41,929 nt of DNA from Bacteroidales bacterium (GTDB lineage Bacteria > Bacteroidota > Bacteroidia > Bacteroidales > UBA932): assembly GCA_024402095.1 (NCBI GenBank), contig JAKSJU010000008.1, positions 1-41,929 on the forward strand, read 5' to 3'. Shown here in pieces: positions 9,294-17,108 of the stretch (the first letter of the stretch is position 1; the number at the start of each line of letters is the position of its first letter). Both the position numbers and the translations under genes were made by a program. The notes below the pieces were generated by a model. It saw nothing but the letters and a program-made list of their open reading frames with translations, was not told the DNA's origin and ran no database searches.

Positions 9294-9859
9294 TTCTTCA
9301 GAAATTCTTTCACCATGTTTTCCGCATCCAGAAATGCGGTCTGAAGATCGTCATTGACAAGCTTGCGGTCAAACCTGCCGTCGGCGAACTCAAGTTCGGA
9401 AGAGGCTTTGTCCAGCCTCATCCTGATATCCTGCTCGGAATCGGTGCCGCGTCCTCTCAGCCTTTGCTCAAGGACTTCCATGCTCGGAGGTACGATGAGA
9501 ACTGACAAAGCGCTTTCGCCGAAATATTTTTTCAGGTTCACGCCGCCTTTGACGTCCACGTCAAAAAGAATGACATTGCCCTTCGACCAGATTCTCTCAA
9601 CTTCGGACTTGAGAGTGCCGTAGAAATGGTCCCTGTACACTTCCTCATGTTCTACGAAGGCATCCTGCGAGATGAGTTCGCGGAACTTGTCAGCGCTTAT
9701 GAAATAATACTCCACACCGTCTTTTTCGTCCCCTCTGGGCGCTCTGGAAGTGGCAGAGATTGAAAACTCAAAGTTGTCGTACAATTCGAGAAGATGTCCT
9801 ACTATCGTACTTTTGCCGGCTCCAGACGGAGCGGAAAATATGAGAACTTTGCCGGTCAT
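9290..9859 (-). CDS. gmk: Guanylate kinase
   Basis: Phosphorylates GMP to GDP with ATP. The P-loop FSAPSGAGKSTIVGHLL lies at residues 8-24. The GMP-binding segment SISATSRAPRGDEKDGVEYYF and the region VILFDVDVKGGVNLKKYF are typical. The length of 189 residues is normal. It is first in a two-gene operon with nadD (ATGA overlap). A TAnnTTTG box lies 17 bases upstream of the ATG. The enzyme supplies GDP and so feeds the GTP/GDP pool from which alarmones are made, but nothing here links it directly to the alarmone genes. Confidence 0.96.
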   Translation of the reverse strand: MTGKVLIFSAPSGAGKSTIVGHLLELYDNFEFSISATSRAPRGDEKDGVEYYFISADKFRELISQDAFVEHEEVYRDHFYGTLKSEVERIWSKGNVILFDVDVKGGVNLKKYFGESALSVLIVPPSMEVLEQRLRGRGTDSEQDIRMRLDKASSELEFADGRFDRKLVNDDLQTAFLDAENMVKEFLKK

Positions 9860-9876
9860 TAGCTTTAATATTTATG

Positions 9877-9884
9877 CAAAAATA
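9877..9884 (-). promoter_or_regulatory. -7 promoter box for gmk-nadD
   Basis: On the minus strand this reads TATTTTTG, a match to TAnnTTTG, 17 bases upstream of the gmk ATG. The -33 element is not clear. The 77-bp gap 9860-9936 also serves the divergent aldolase gene, for which I found only a lone TTTG at 9907-9910 and no convincing -7 box. Confidence 0.55.
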
Positions 9885-9936
9885 ACTAAATTCGCGAGAT
9901 TTTCTGTTTGACAATACTAAATCATTCATAATAATT

Positions 9937-10938
9937 ATGGTATCTTATAAAGATCTGGGTCTCGTGAACACCCGCGAAATGTTCGCAAAGGCAGTGAAGG
10001 GCGGCTACGCTATTCCTGCATTCAACTTCAACAATATGGAGCAGCTCCAGGCTATCGTCATGGCAGCAGCAGAGACAAAGTCTCCTGTTATCCTTCAGGT
10101 CAGCAAGGGAGCCCGTAAATATGCTAACGCAACTCTCCTCCGCTATATGGCAGAGGGTGCTGTGGCATACGCAAAGGAACTCGGTTGGGAGAAGCCTGAA
10201 ATCGTGCTCCACCTTGACCACGGTGACAGCTTTGAGACTTGCAAGGACTGTGTAGACAGCGGTTTCTCTTCAGTAATGATCGACGCTTCTTCACTTCCAT
10301 ACGAGGAGAATATCGCCCTCACAAAGAAGGTTGTAGAGTATGCACACCAGTTTGACGTTACAGTTGAGGCTGAGCTTGGTGTTCTCGCAGGAGTTGAGGA
10401 TGAGGTTTCTTCAGCAGTTTCACACTATACAAAGCCTGAGGAAGTCATTGATTTCGCTACCCGCACAGGCTGCGATTCTCTCGCAATTTCAATCGGAACA
10501 TCCCACGGTGCATACAAGTTCACTCCTGAGCAGTGCACACGCGACCCTAAGACAGGCAAGCTCGTACCTCCACCGCTCGCATTCAACGTACTTCACGAGG
10601 TTGAGAAAAAGCTTCCAGGATTCCCTATCGTACTCCATGGATCATCATCAGTCCCTCAGGACGAGGTTGATACAATCAACGCATACGGCGGAAAACTTCC
10701 TGACGCAGTAGGTATCCCAGAGGAGCAGCTCCGCGAGGCTTCTAAGAGCGCAGTCTGCAAGATCAACATCGATTCAGACTCACGTCTCGCAATGACAGCG
10801 GCAGTCCGCAAGCATCTTGCCGAGAATCCTAGCCATTTCGATCCTCGTCAGTATCTTACTCCTGCACGCGACAACATGAAGAAGATGTACATTCACAAGA
10901 TTGTGAACGTACTCGGATCAGACGGAAAGGCTGCCTAA
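9937..10938 (+). CDS. fba: Class II fructose-1,6-bisphosphate aldolase
   Basis: Zinc-dependent cleavage of fructose 1,6-bisphosphate to glyceraldehyde 3-phosphate and dihydroxyacetone phosphate, and the reverse reaction. Visible motifs are IPAFNFNNMEQLQA, the metal-binding VLHLDHGDS, VEAELGVLAGVEDE, AISIGTSHGAYKF, and IVLHGSSSVP followed by CKINIDSDSRLA. The length is 333 residues. Codon use is strongly biased (CTC, GGT, CGC, GAG), as expected for an abundant protein. Tagatose-bisphosphate or other ketose-bisphosphate aldolases share these motifs, but the C-terminal region (DPRQYLTPARDNMKKMY) fits the glycolytic enzyme. Its stop overlaps that of convergent corA. Confidence 0.93.
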   Translation: MVSYKDLGLVNTREMFAKAVKGGYAIPAFNFNNMEQLQAIVMAAAETKSPVILQVSKGARKYANATLLRYMAEGAVAYAKELGWEKPEIVLHLDHGDSFETCKDCVDSGFSSVMIDASSLPYEENIALTKKVVEYAHQFDVTVEAELGVLAGVEDEVSSAVSHYTKPEEVIDFATRTGCDSLAISIGTSHGAYKFTPEQCTRDPKTGKLVPPPLAFNVLHEVEKKLPGFPIVLHGSSSVPQDEVDTINAYGGKLPDAVGIPEEQLREASKSAVCKINIDSDSRLAMTAAVRKHLAENPSHFDPRQYLTPARDNMKKMYIHKIVNVLGSDGKAA

Positions 10939-11888
10939 AGCATCTTTTTGTGTCTGAATAGCAACCAAGTGGCGGTCACTATGACCGCCATTATTGCTAA
11001 TATGCCAATCCAGGCGAACCTGAGGTCGGCGAACGGCAGTCTTATGTTCATTCCGTAGATGCTTGCTATGAGGGTAGCAGGCATGAGGAGAAGCGAGATG
11101 AATGTGAATGTCTTCATTATCCTGTTCTGGTCCAGGTTGATGATACCGACCACGGTATCCTGAAGATATTCGAGTCTCTCGAATGTGAAATTGGTATGGT
11201 TGATCAGCGAGGCGATATCCTGGATGATGACGTTCATGTCATCCCTGAGGTCCTTGTCCTTGGGACAGAGCTTGCTTTTTATTATGTTGGACATCATCCT
11301 CTGCTTGTCCACGATGTTTTCGCGGATGAGCATGGCATTTTCCTGCAACTGATTGATGTCCAGAAGGAACTCCTCGTTGATATCCTCCTGCTGATTGATT
11401 CTCTTGCTGAACTGGGTGGTGTCCTGGGACACAAGCTCCACAAGGTCGGCATCCAGGTCTACTCTCTTGTTCATTATCTCTACGAATACGGTCCATCCGT
11501 CCGGGAATTCTTCGGGACGGGCCTGCATTTTGAGCTGCAGAGTATTGAAAGATCTCAGTGGAATGTCCCTGAGCGTAGTCAGAACGCCTTTTGACAGAAT
11601 GAATGAAACCGGGTCCATGGTCATTTCGTCGTCAGCAGGGGACATGAAATTGGTGTTGGCGAAGATTACTCCGTCCTCTTCTGAAAAACGTGATGAACTT
11701 TCGATTTCCTCGGCTTCCGCACGGCTCTGGATTTCAGCGCCGATATACGCTTCGACTGTTCTCTTTTCATCTCCCGTCGGCTCGAAGAGATCTATCCAGA
11801 GAACATTTTCTTTGCTGATAGTAGCAAACTCCGTTTGAGACTGTCCGAAGAGAATTTCCTCTCCGCGTCTGTAGAAATACTTGATCAT
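10935..11888 (-). CDS. corA: CorA-family magnesium/cobalt channel
   Basis: Inner-membrane pentameric divalent-cation channel for Mg2+ uptake, possibly also Co2+ or Ni2+. The large cytoplasmic N-terminal domain is followed by two C-terminal membrane segments, the first of which ends in the signature YGMNIRLPF (GMN selectivity motif). The second precedes a short basic tail (FRHKKML). The length of 317 residues is normal. It stands alone between a convergent aldolase, whose stop codon it overlaps, and recR. It has a good promoter and an upstream leader of about 75 bases with self-complementary segments that may control translation; see the separate entry. Confidence 0.94.
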   Translation of the reverse strand: MIKYFYRRGEEILFGQSQTEFATISKENVLWIDLFEPTGDEKRTVEAYIGAEIQSRAEAEEIESSSRFSEEDGVIFANTNFMSPADDEMTMDPVSFILSKGVLTTLRDIPLRSFNTLQLKMQARPEEFPDGWTVFVEIMNKRVDLDADLVELVSQDTTQFSKRINQQEDINEEFLLDINQLQENAMLIRENIVDKQRMMSNIIKSKLCPKDKDLRDDMNVIIQDIASLINHTNFTFERLEYLQDTVVGIINLDQNRIMKTFTFISLLLMPATLIASIYGMNIRLPFADLRFAWIGILAIMAVIVTATWLLFRHKKML

Positions 11889-11966
11889 TTTACCTTCCTG
11901 TTTATCCCGGCACTTTCGTCGGAAGGGTTTAACTTACGGGTTAGCCGACATCACGGAGAAGCCGGC
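11889..11966 (-). promoter_or_regulatory. Candidate structured 5' leader of corA with a maskable ribosome-binding site
   Basis: Reading the minus strand, CCGGC (11965-11961) can pair with GCCGG (11911-11907), enclosing a nested pair GTCGG (11949-11945) with CCGAC (11922-11918) and a small TAAC/GTTA hairpin. A CCTTCC segment (11926-11921), which partly overlaps the second helix, is complementary to GGAAGG (11898-11893). That GGAAGG is a strong Shine-Dalgarno-like site 4 bases from the corA ATG, unusual in this phylum. Pairing of CCTTCC with GGAAGG would hide the start and compete with the other fold. It does not match the M-box or another riboswitch class that I can recall. This is inferred from complementarity only. 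Confidence 0.45.
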
Positions 11967-11969
11967 GCG

Positions 11970-11999
11970 CAAAGATAAAAATCTTTTCGGGATTGTCAA
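11970..11999 (-). promoter_or_regulatory. Promoter of corA
   Basis: On the minus strand a -33 TTG (11999-11997) is followed after 19 bases by TATCTTTG (11977-11970), a full match to the Bacteroidetes -7 box. Transcription should begin near 11966, just at the 5' edge of the complementary leader segments. Confidence 0.7.
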
Positions 12000-12003
12000 A
12001 CAT

Positions 12004-12621
12004 TTATTGCTGAGGCTTAAACGGTTGCCTTCCCAGAATCGATCTGCCGAGAGTCAGACTGTCGGCATATTCCAGATTGTCTCCGAAGCCCAGGCCTCTG
12101 GCGAGCGTGGAGACCTTGCATCCAAGACTTTCAATCTGCCGGTAGATATAGAATGCCGTTGTTTCTCCTTCAACGTCCCCTGGAAGAGCAAGAATTATTT
12201 CCTTGCCGCTGTCCACCCTTTCCACCAGCTGGCGTATCGTCAGGTCCGAAGGAGCGATGCCGTTGATGGGGGAGATGATGCCGCCCAGTACGTGATAAAC
12301 CCCATGGTACTGTCCGGTGGCCTCTATGCTCATTACGTCACGGACGTTCTCGACAACGCATATCTGATTGTGATCCCTGCTTTTGTCCGCGCAGATGGCG
12401 CAGGTGTCCGTATCCGAAATCATCATGCAGGACTTGCAGTATCTGACCTCGTCGGCAAGCCGGTCGATTGCGCTTGCGAAGCGGTGTATGTTCTCTGAAG
12501 GCTGTTTCAAAAGGTGCAGGGCGAGCCTCAATGCACTCCTCGAGCCTACACCCGGAAGTGAACTGATTGCTTCTACGGCGTCCTGAAGCAGACGTGAGGG
12601 ATACTGTTCGTTATTGTACAT
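12004..12621 (-). CDS. recR: Recombination mediator protein RecR
   Basis: Acts with RecO and RecF to load RecA on single-stranded gaps. The helix-hairpin-helix LPGVGSRSALRLALHLL comes first, then a four-cysteine zinc finger (CKSCMMISDTDTCAIC), then a Toprim domain beginning ICVVENVRDVMSIE and containing LALPGDVEGETTAFYI. The length of 205 residues is normal. Its start overlaps the end of pnuC by 11 bases, so it is probably co-transcribed from the pnuC promoter. Confidence 0.96.
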   Translation of the reverse strand: MYNNEQYPSRLLQDAVEAISSLPGVGSRSALRLALHLLKQPSENIHRFASAIDRLADEVRYCKSCMMISDTDTCAICADKSRDHNQICVVENVRDVMSIEATGQYHGVYHVLGGIISPINGIAPSDLTIRQLVERVDSGKEIILALPGDVEGETTAFYIYRQIESLGCKVSTLARGLGFGDNLEYADSLTLGRSILGRQPFKPQQ

Positions 12622-13177
12622 ATTCTCCGTTCTTCCTCCAGTTTATGTAACCGATGACAGTCGAGAGTATGTATATGGAATACAGTATGCCGATTCCTAT
12701 CTTGTCCTGAGAAAAGTTCAGAATGACGGCGAAGGAGTCGGCGACAAACCATACGAACCATTGCGCCAGATATGATCTGGTAAGCCAGTATGAACCGACC
12801 AGACTGAGTACGAGGGTGGCGGCATCCAGGAACGGGGCGGGATCATTTGTGCCTGCCAGTATGAAATATACGATAGGACCGCCGATGAAAACCACGCTTG
12901 CGCTGATTGGTATGGCCTTGCGGCTGAATCTGGCGATATGTATGGTGCCTCTGCCTACCTGACGCTCCGCTTCTCTCCATCTGAATATTCCGAGGATGGC
13001 CATGGCAACGAAATACAGATTGAGTATGGCGAAGGCCCATATTCTGCCGTCAATGGCAACAATCATGGCTGCCGTTGAGGTTGCAATCTGGAAATACCAC
13101 ATCCATTTGTGCTGGAAAATCTGCATGATGATGAATACCACGCCGGTAACCAGGGAAAATATCTCTAAATAATTCAT
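12611..13177 (-). CDS. pnuC: PnuC-family vitamin transporter (nicotinamide riboside or thiamine)
   Basis: Small inner-membrane facilitator of about seven membrane segments that takes up unphosphorylated vitamin, which is then trapped by phosphorylation. Family features are the N-terminal MNYLEIFSLVTGVVFIIMQI, the tryptophan-rich KWMWYFQ, NLYFVAMAILGIFRW, and the C-terminal WFVWFVADSF and YIILSTVIGYINWRKNG-like end. The length of 188 residues fits. Bacteroidetes members may carry thiamine (PnuT) or nicotinamide riboside. I see neither a thiamine pyrophosphokinase gene beside it nor a TPP riboswitch upstream, which mildly favours nicotinamide riboside. It overlaps recR, an arrangement with no obvious functional link. 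Confidence 0.88.
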   Translation of the reverse strand: MNYLEIFSLVTGVVFIIMQIFQHKWMWYFQIATSTAAMIVAIDGRIWAFAILNLYFVAMAILGIFRWREAERQVGRGTIHIARFSRKAIPISASVVFIGGPIVYFILAGTNDPAPFLDAATLVLSLVGSYWLTRSYLAQWFVWFVADSFAVILNFSQDKIGIGILYSIYILSTVIGYINWRKNGEYVQ

Positions 13178-13194
13178 ATATCGCTTGTTTTGAG

Positions 13195-13225
13195 TTGCAA
13201 AGATAGAATATTTTGTCTATTTTTG
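13195..13225 (+). promoter_or_regulatory. Promoter of rpsA, overlapping the divergent pnuC promoter
   Basis: TTG at 13195-13197 and TATTTTTG at 13218-13225 are 20 bases apart, a good Bacteroidetes promoter. The predicted leader to the rpsA ATG at 13316 is about 87 bases and A/T-rich near the start. Confidence 0.7.
13198..13205 (-). promoter_or_regulatory. -7 promoter box for pnuC-recR
   Basis: On the minus strand this reads TATCTTTG, a full match to TAnnTTTG, 20 bases upstream of the pnuC ATG. It begins one base after the -33 TTG of the rpsA promoter, so the two polymerases would compete for the same DNA. No clear -33 element is seen for this direction. Confidence 0.6.
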
Positions 13226-13315
13226 CACCCCTTTGTACAACGAAAGTGCGCATGCACGAGGGTTGTCGGGAATGTATTTTTAAGTTTAACCATTTAATTT
13301 TGTTACTCACCTGAT

Positions 13316-15355
13316 ATGGCAGAGACAAAGAAAGCTGCAGTTGAGACTCCTGTAGAGGAGGCTCCAGTCAAGAAGACAGCTGCAAAGAAGGCTCCTGCAA
13401 AAAAGGCAGCCACCAAGAAAGCTGAGGAAACTCCTGCAGAGGAAGCTCCAAAGGCAAAGAAGACAACAACAAAGAAAACCCCTGCAAAGAAAGCAGAGGA
13501 AGCACCTGTAGAAGCTGCTCCAGCAGTAGAAGCTGCACCGGCAGTGGAAGAAGCTCCAAAGGCTGAGAAGAAGGTCGCAGAGACAAAGCCTGCAACAAGG
13601 CTCAATGCTTCAATCGCCCCTGAAGATTTCGACTGGGACGCATTTGAAGGTGGAGACATCTACGGCGCAGACAAGAAAGATATCCAGGCAGCTTACGACG
13701 CAACCCTCTCAAAGGTTGTTGAGAACGAGGTTGTTGAAGGAGAAGTCACTTCTATCAACAAGCGTGAGGTCGTAGTTACCATCGGAGGTAAGAGCGAAGG
13801 CGTTATCGCTGCTCCTGAATTCCGCTACAATCCTGACCTCAAGGTAGGTGATAAGGTAGAGGTTTACGTAGAGTCAGCTGAAGACAAGAAAGGCCAGCTT
13901 ATCATCTCCCACAAGAAGGCACGCGCACTCAAGTCTTGGGACAGAGTGAACGAGGCATTCGAGGCAGACGAAATCGTAAAGGGTTTCGTAAAGACCCGCA
14001 CAAAGGGTGGTATGATTGTCGATGTATTCGGTATCGAGGCATTCCTTCCGGGCAGCCAGATCGACATCAAGCCTATCCGTGATTACGATCAGTTCGTAAA
14101 CCAGACAATAGATTTCAAGATCGTAAAGATCAACCAGGAGTTCCGCAATGTAGTCGTATCTCACAAGGCTCTTCTCGAAGCAGAGCAGGAGCAGAAGAGA
14201 AGCGAACTCATCGGCAAACTCGAGAAGGGACAGGTTCTCGAAGGCGTTGTCAAGAATATCACCAACTATGGTGTATTCGTTGACCTCGGCGGAGTAGACG
14301 GTCTCATCCATATCACAGACCTCTCTTGGGGCCGCATCAACCATCCTGAGGAAGTTGTCGCCCTTGACGAGAAGATCAAGGTCGTTGTACTTGATTTCAA
14401 CGAGCAGCAGAAGAGAATCGCTCTCGGTCTCAAGCAGCTCACTCCACATCCTTGGGACAACCTCGATCCTAACCTCAACGTAGGTGACAAGGTTAACGGT
14501 AAGGTCATCCTCCTTGCTGACTACGGTGCATTCATCGAGATTCAGCCGGGCGTAGAAGGACTCGTACACGTATCAGAGATGTCTTGGTCACCAAGACTCC
14601 GCTCTGCCCAGGAATTCCTTAAGGTCGGTGACGAAGTTGAGGCACAGATCCTCTCTATCGACCGTGAGGCACGCAAGATTTCTCTCGGAATCAAGCAGCT
14701 CACAGAGAACCCTTGGGAGAATATCCGCAGCAAGTATCCTGTTGGAAGCCAGCACAAGGCAACAGTCCGCAATATCACCAACTTCGGCGTATTTGCAGAA
14801 CTTGAGGACGGTGTGGAAGGACTCGTTCACATCAGCGATCTCAGCTGGAACAAGATCAAGCATCCGTCAGAGGTTGTCGCTTCAGGTGATGTTCTCGACG
14901 TTCAGATTCTTGATTTCGATGAGACCAACCACAAGCTCAGCCTTGGCCACAAGCAGCTCACTCCTAATCCTTGGGACGAGATTGAGGCTAAGTATCCTGT
15001 AGGCGCAACAGTTGAAGGCACAGTCGCTTCTGTTACCGACAAGGGTGCAAACATCACTCTTGACGGAGAAGCTGAAGGTTTCGCATTCACCCGCGAAATC
15101 GTCAAGGAAGACGGCAAGCAGGCAGTTGCAGGTGAAGTCCTCCCATTCGTGGTTGTAGAACTCCGCCGTTCAACACGCCGCATCCTCCTCAGCCATCTCC
15201 GCACTTATGCAGAGGTGAAGGAGAAGGCCGCTGCTGCTGAAGCTGAGAACACCAAGAAGGCTGTAAAGAAAGTCAACGCTAACGTGGAGAAGACTACTCT
15301 CGGAGACATTGACGCTCTTGCAGAACTCAAGGCTAAGCTCGAGAAGGGTAACTAA
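13316..15355 (+). CDS. rpsA: 30S ribosomal protein S1 with a lysine/alanine-rich N-terminal tail
   Basis: RNA-binding ribosomal protein that helps place mRNA on the 30S subunit. Six S1 repeats are recognisable, beginning near residues 131, 215, 306, 393, 478 and 563 (for example GVVKNITNYGVFVDLGGVDG and ATVRNITNFGVFAELEDGVEG). Residues 1 to about 95 form a low-complexity extension rich in Lys, Ala, Pro and Glu with repeated AKKAPAKKA, TTKKTPAKKA and EEAP units, resembling histone-H1-like tails. With the tail the protein is 679 residues, longer than typical S1 proteins. S1 may be important for initiation in this phylum because most messages lack Shine-Dalgarno sites. Codon use is that of a highly expressed gene. 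Confidence 0.95.
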   Translation: MAETKKAAVETPVEEAPVKKTAAKKAPAKKAATKKAEETPAEEAPKAKKTTTKKTPAKKAEEAPVEAAPAVEAAPAVEEAPKAEKKVAETKPATRLNASIAPEDFDWDAFEGGDIYGADKKDIQAAYDATLSKVVENEVVEGEVTSINKREVVVTIGGKSEGVIAAPEFRYNPDLKVGDKVEVYVESAEDKKGQLIISHKKARALKSWDRVNEAFEADEIVKGFVKTRTKGGMIVDVFGIEAFLPGSQIDIKPIRDYDQFVNQTIDFKIVKINQEFRNVVVSHKALLEAEQEQKRSELIGKLEKGQVLEGVVKNITNYGVFVDLGGVDGLIHITDLSWGRINHPEEVVALDEKIKVVVLDFNEQQKRIALGLKQLTPHPWDNLDPNLNVGDKVNGKVILLADYGAFIEIQPGVEGLVHVSEMSWSPRLRSAQEFLKVGDEVEAQILSIDREARKISLGIKQLTENPWENIRSKYPVGSQHKATVRNITNFGVFAELEDGVEGLVHISDLSWNKIKHPSEVVASGDVLDVQILDFDETNHKLSLGHKQLTPNPWDEIEAKYPVGATVEGTVASVTDKGANITLDGEAEGFAFTREIVKEDGKQAVAGEVLPFVVVELRRSTRRILLSHLRTYAEVKEKAAAAEAENTKKAVKKVNANVEKTTLGDIDALAELKAKLEKGN

Positions 15356-15360
15356 CAGTA

Positions 15361-16161
15361 ATGAATTTTACTTTGACAATAATGGGCACAGCTTCTGCTA
15401 TGCCCATTTCTGATAGAAATCCAAGCGCCCAGATGCTTAACGTTCACGGGCGCTTGTTTTTGATTGACTGCGGTGAGGGCACACAGCAGCAGATAAGACG
15501 CAACCACCTGTCTTTTCTGAAAATCGAGGCGATATTCCTCAGTCACGTCCATGGTGACCACGTGTTCGGAATATTCGGCCTCCTGTCCACTATGGCCATG
15601 TACGGAAGGACTGCAGAACTGCATATCTGCGCTCCACAGTCTTTCGGTCCGATACTCAAGTTCTACCTGTCCTATTATGGCGATGAGCTCAATTATGAGA
15701 TTGTCCATCATGTCACCAAGTCAAAGGAACCGGAAGAAATCTATGTGTCCAAAAACGTACGCGTATCCGCATTTCCGCTGCATCACAAAATCGACTGTTA
15801 CGGGTACAGGTTTGATGAGATAGTACCCGAGCGCCGCCCGGAGAACCCGCCTTTCGTTCCGCGCAGTTATGCATATTGCAGCGATACCAAACCATTCGCC
15901 GAACTTTCGCAGTGGGTCAAAGGCGTTGATGTTCTGTATCACGAGGCTACGTACCCTAAAGAAATGGCGGACAAGGCTCTGGCACGGTATCATTCCACTA
16001 CTTCCGATGCTGCACGATGCGCACTTGAGGCTGGTGTCTCAAAGCTTGTAGTGGGGCATTATTCATCAAGAGTTACTGATTTCGATATCTTCCAGAAAGA
16101 GTGCCGGGACGTTTTCCCTGAAAGCTATGCCGCACAGGATGGGGATATATTTGAAATTTAG
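15361..16161 (+). CDS. rnz: RNase Z-family metallo-beta-lactamase nuclease
   Basis: Predicted endonuclease that matures tRNA 3' ends. The start LTIMGTASAMPISDRNPSAQ and LIDCGEGTQQQIRR are characteristic, followed by the zinc motif SHVHGDH (H62, H64, D66, H67), GLLSTMAMYGR, AYCSDT and VGHYSSR. At 266 residues it is shorter than the usual 300-310. The shortfall lies between YGYRFDEIVPE and AYCSDT, where most bacterial enzymes have a longer stretch that includes a lysine-rich gap. It starts 5 bp after rpsA, so is probably co-transcribed. An alternative is a related MBL-fold nuclease with another substrate. Confidence 0.88.
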   Translation: MNFTLTIMGTASAMPISDRNPSAQMLNVHGRLFLIDCGEGTQQQIRRNHLSFLKIEAIFLSHVHGDHVFGIFGLLSTMAMYGRTAELHICAPQSFGPILKFYLSYYGDELNYEIVHHVTKSKEPEEIYVSKNVRVSAFPLHHKIDCYGYRFDEIVPERRPENPPFVPRSYAYCSDTKPFAELSQWVKGVDVLYHEATYPKEMADKALARYHSTTSDAARCALEAGVSKLVVGHYSSRVTDFDIFQKECRDVFPESYAAQDGDIFEI

Positions 16162-16173
16162 TATCTTTACGAT

Positions 16174-17106
16174 ATGAAAATCTTAATGGCGGTCCTGTCT
16201 GTATTCGCAATGATTGCAGCGGACCGGACACCGCGGGAAAAATACATTCAGCAGTACTCCTCCGTCGCAGTGAGAGAAATGCGCAGGACAGGTGTGCCGG
16301 CAAGCATAACTCTGGCCCAGGGTATGCTGGAGTCGCGATATGGCTTGTCCTCACTGGCCACGGAAGCGAACAATCATTTCGGCATAAAATGTCATAACGA
16401 TTGGGAGGGTGGCAGATATTATCATGATGATGACAAATCATCTGAATGCTTCAGGGTATACCGTAACGCCGACGAGTCATTCAGGGACCACTCGGATTTC
16501 CTGCGTTACAGGGACCGTTACAAATTCCTGTTCGATTATCCTGTAACGGATTACAAAAGTTGGGCGGAAGGGCTTCGCAAGGCCGGATATGCCACTGATC
16601 CGCAATATCCCGCAAAACTTATCAGACTTATTGAGGAGTATGACCTGTGCAGATTCGACATTATCCCTGAGGCCATTGAGGAAGAGATTCCAGAAGCTCC
16701 TCTTTCAATAGAAAAGCCGAAGATACATAATGTGAAACCTTCCGAAGAATACAGGTTTCCTCTATCCAGAAAAGTATATGAAGAGAACGGAGTACCTTTC
16801 GTATATTCTCTGGAGGGGGAGAGCTATCAGAGCATAGCAAAGTCCAACAATCTTTTCCTGAAGGAACTGCTGAGGTTCAACGACCTTTCTGCCGAAGCGT
16901 CGCTTGAGCCTGGTACAATAGTTTATCTGCACGCGAAGAAGTCCAAAGCACCGCGTGGACTGGAGAAATATATAGTGGAGGAAGACGGTGAGTCTCTGCG
17001 TGAGATCTGCCAGAGGTTCGGTGTGAAGATGTCTTCTGTTATAAAAATGAACAAAATGACTCCGGGCGGCGTACTGCGTCAGGGTGACACGATAAAATTG
17101 AGATAA
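16174..17106 (+). CDS. Secreted glucosaminidase (FlgJ-like) with two LysM domains
   Basis: Predicted cell-wall hydrolase that cuts N-acetylglucosamine linkages of peptidoglycan in the periplasm. Residues 1-16 resemble a signal peptide (MKILMAVLSVFAMIAA). The GH73-type domain (about residues 25-165) shows SITLAQGMLESRYGLSSLA, NNHFGIKCHNDW, CFRVYRNADESFRDHSDFL and YKSWAEGLRKAGYATDPQYP; the E in MLES is the likely catalytic acid. Two LysM modules follow (about 205-255 and 265-310), the second being VEEDGESLREICQRFGV. It lies 12 bp after rnz and 2 bp before mltG, so it probably works with MltG on the cell wall. Confidence 0.93.
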   Translation: MKILMAVLSVFAMIAADRTPREKYIQQYSSVAVREMRRTGVPASITLAQGMLESRYGLSSLATEANNHFGIKCHNDWEGGRYYHDDDKSSECFRVYRNADESFRDHSDFLRYRDRYKFLFDYPVTDYKSWAEGLRKAGYATDPQYPAKLIRLIEEYDLCRFDIIPEAIEEEIPEAPLSIEKPKIHNVKPSEEYRFPLSRKVYEENGVPFVYSLEGESYQSIAKSNNLFLKELLRFNDLSAEASLEPGTIVYLHAKKSKAPRGLEKYIVEEDGESLREICQRFGVKMSSVIKMNKMTPGGVLRQGDTIKLR

Positions 17107-17108
17107 GG

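Noticed and set aside
11881..12498. 205-codon open frame antisense to recR, beginning in the corA leader
   Set aside because: RecR motifs are complete on the other strand; the frame arises from codon bias.
13178..13315. Possible TPP or other riboswitch before pnuC or rpsA
   Set aside because: I found no thi-box-like core; the region is explained by two opposed promoters and an A/T-rich leader.
13874..14569. 231-codon acidic open frame antisense to rpsA
   Set aside because: It is the mirror of the lysine-rich, highly biased rpsA codons and has no start context or domain.
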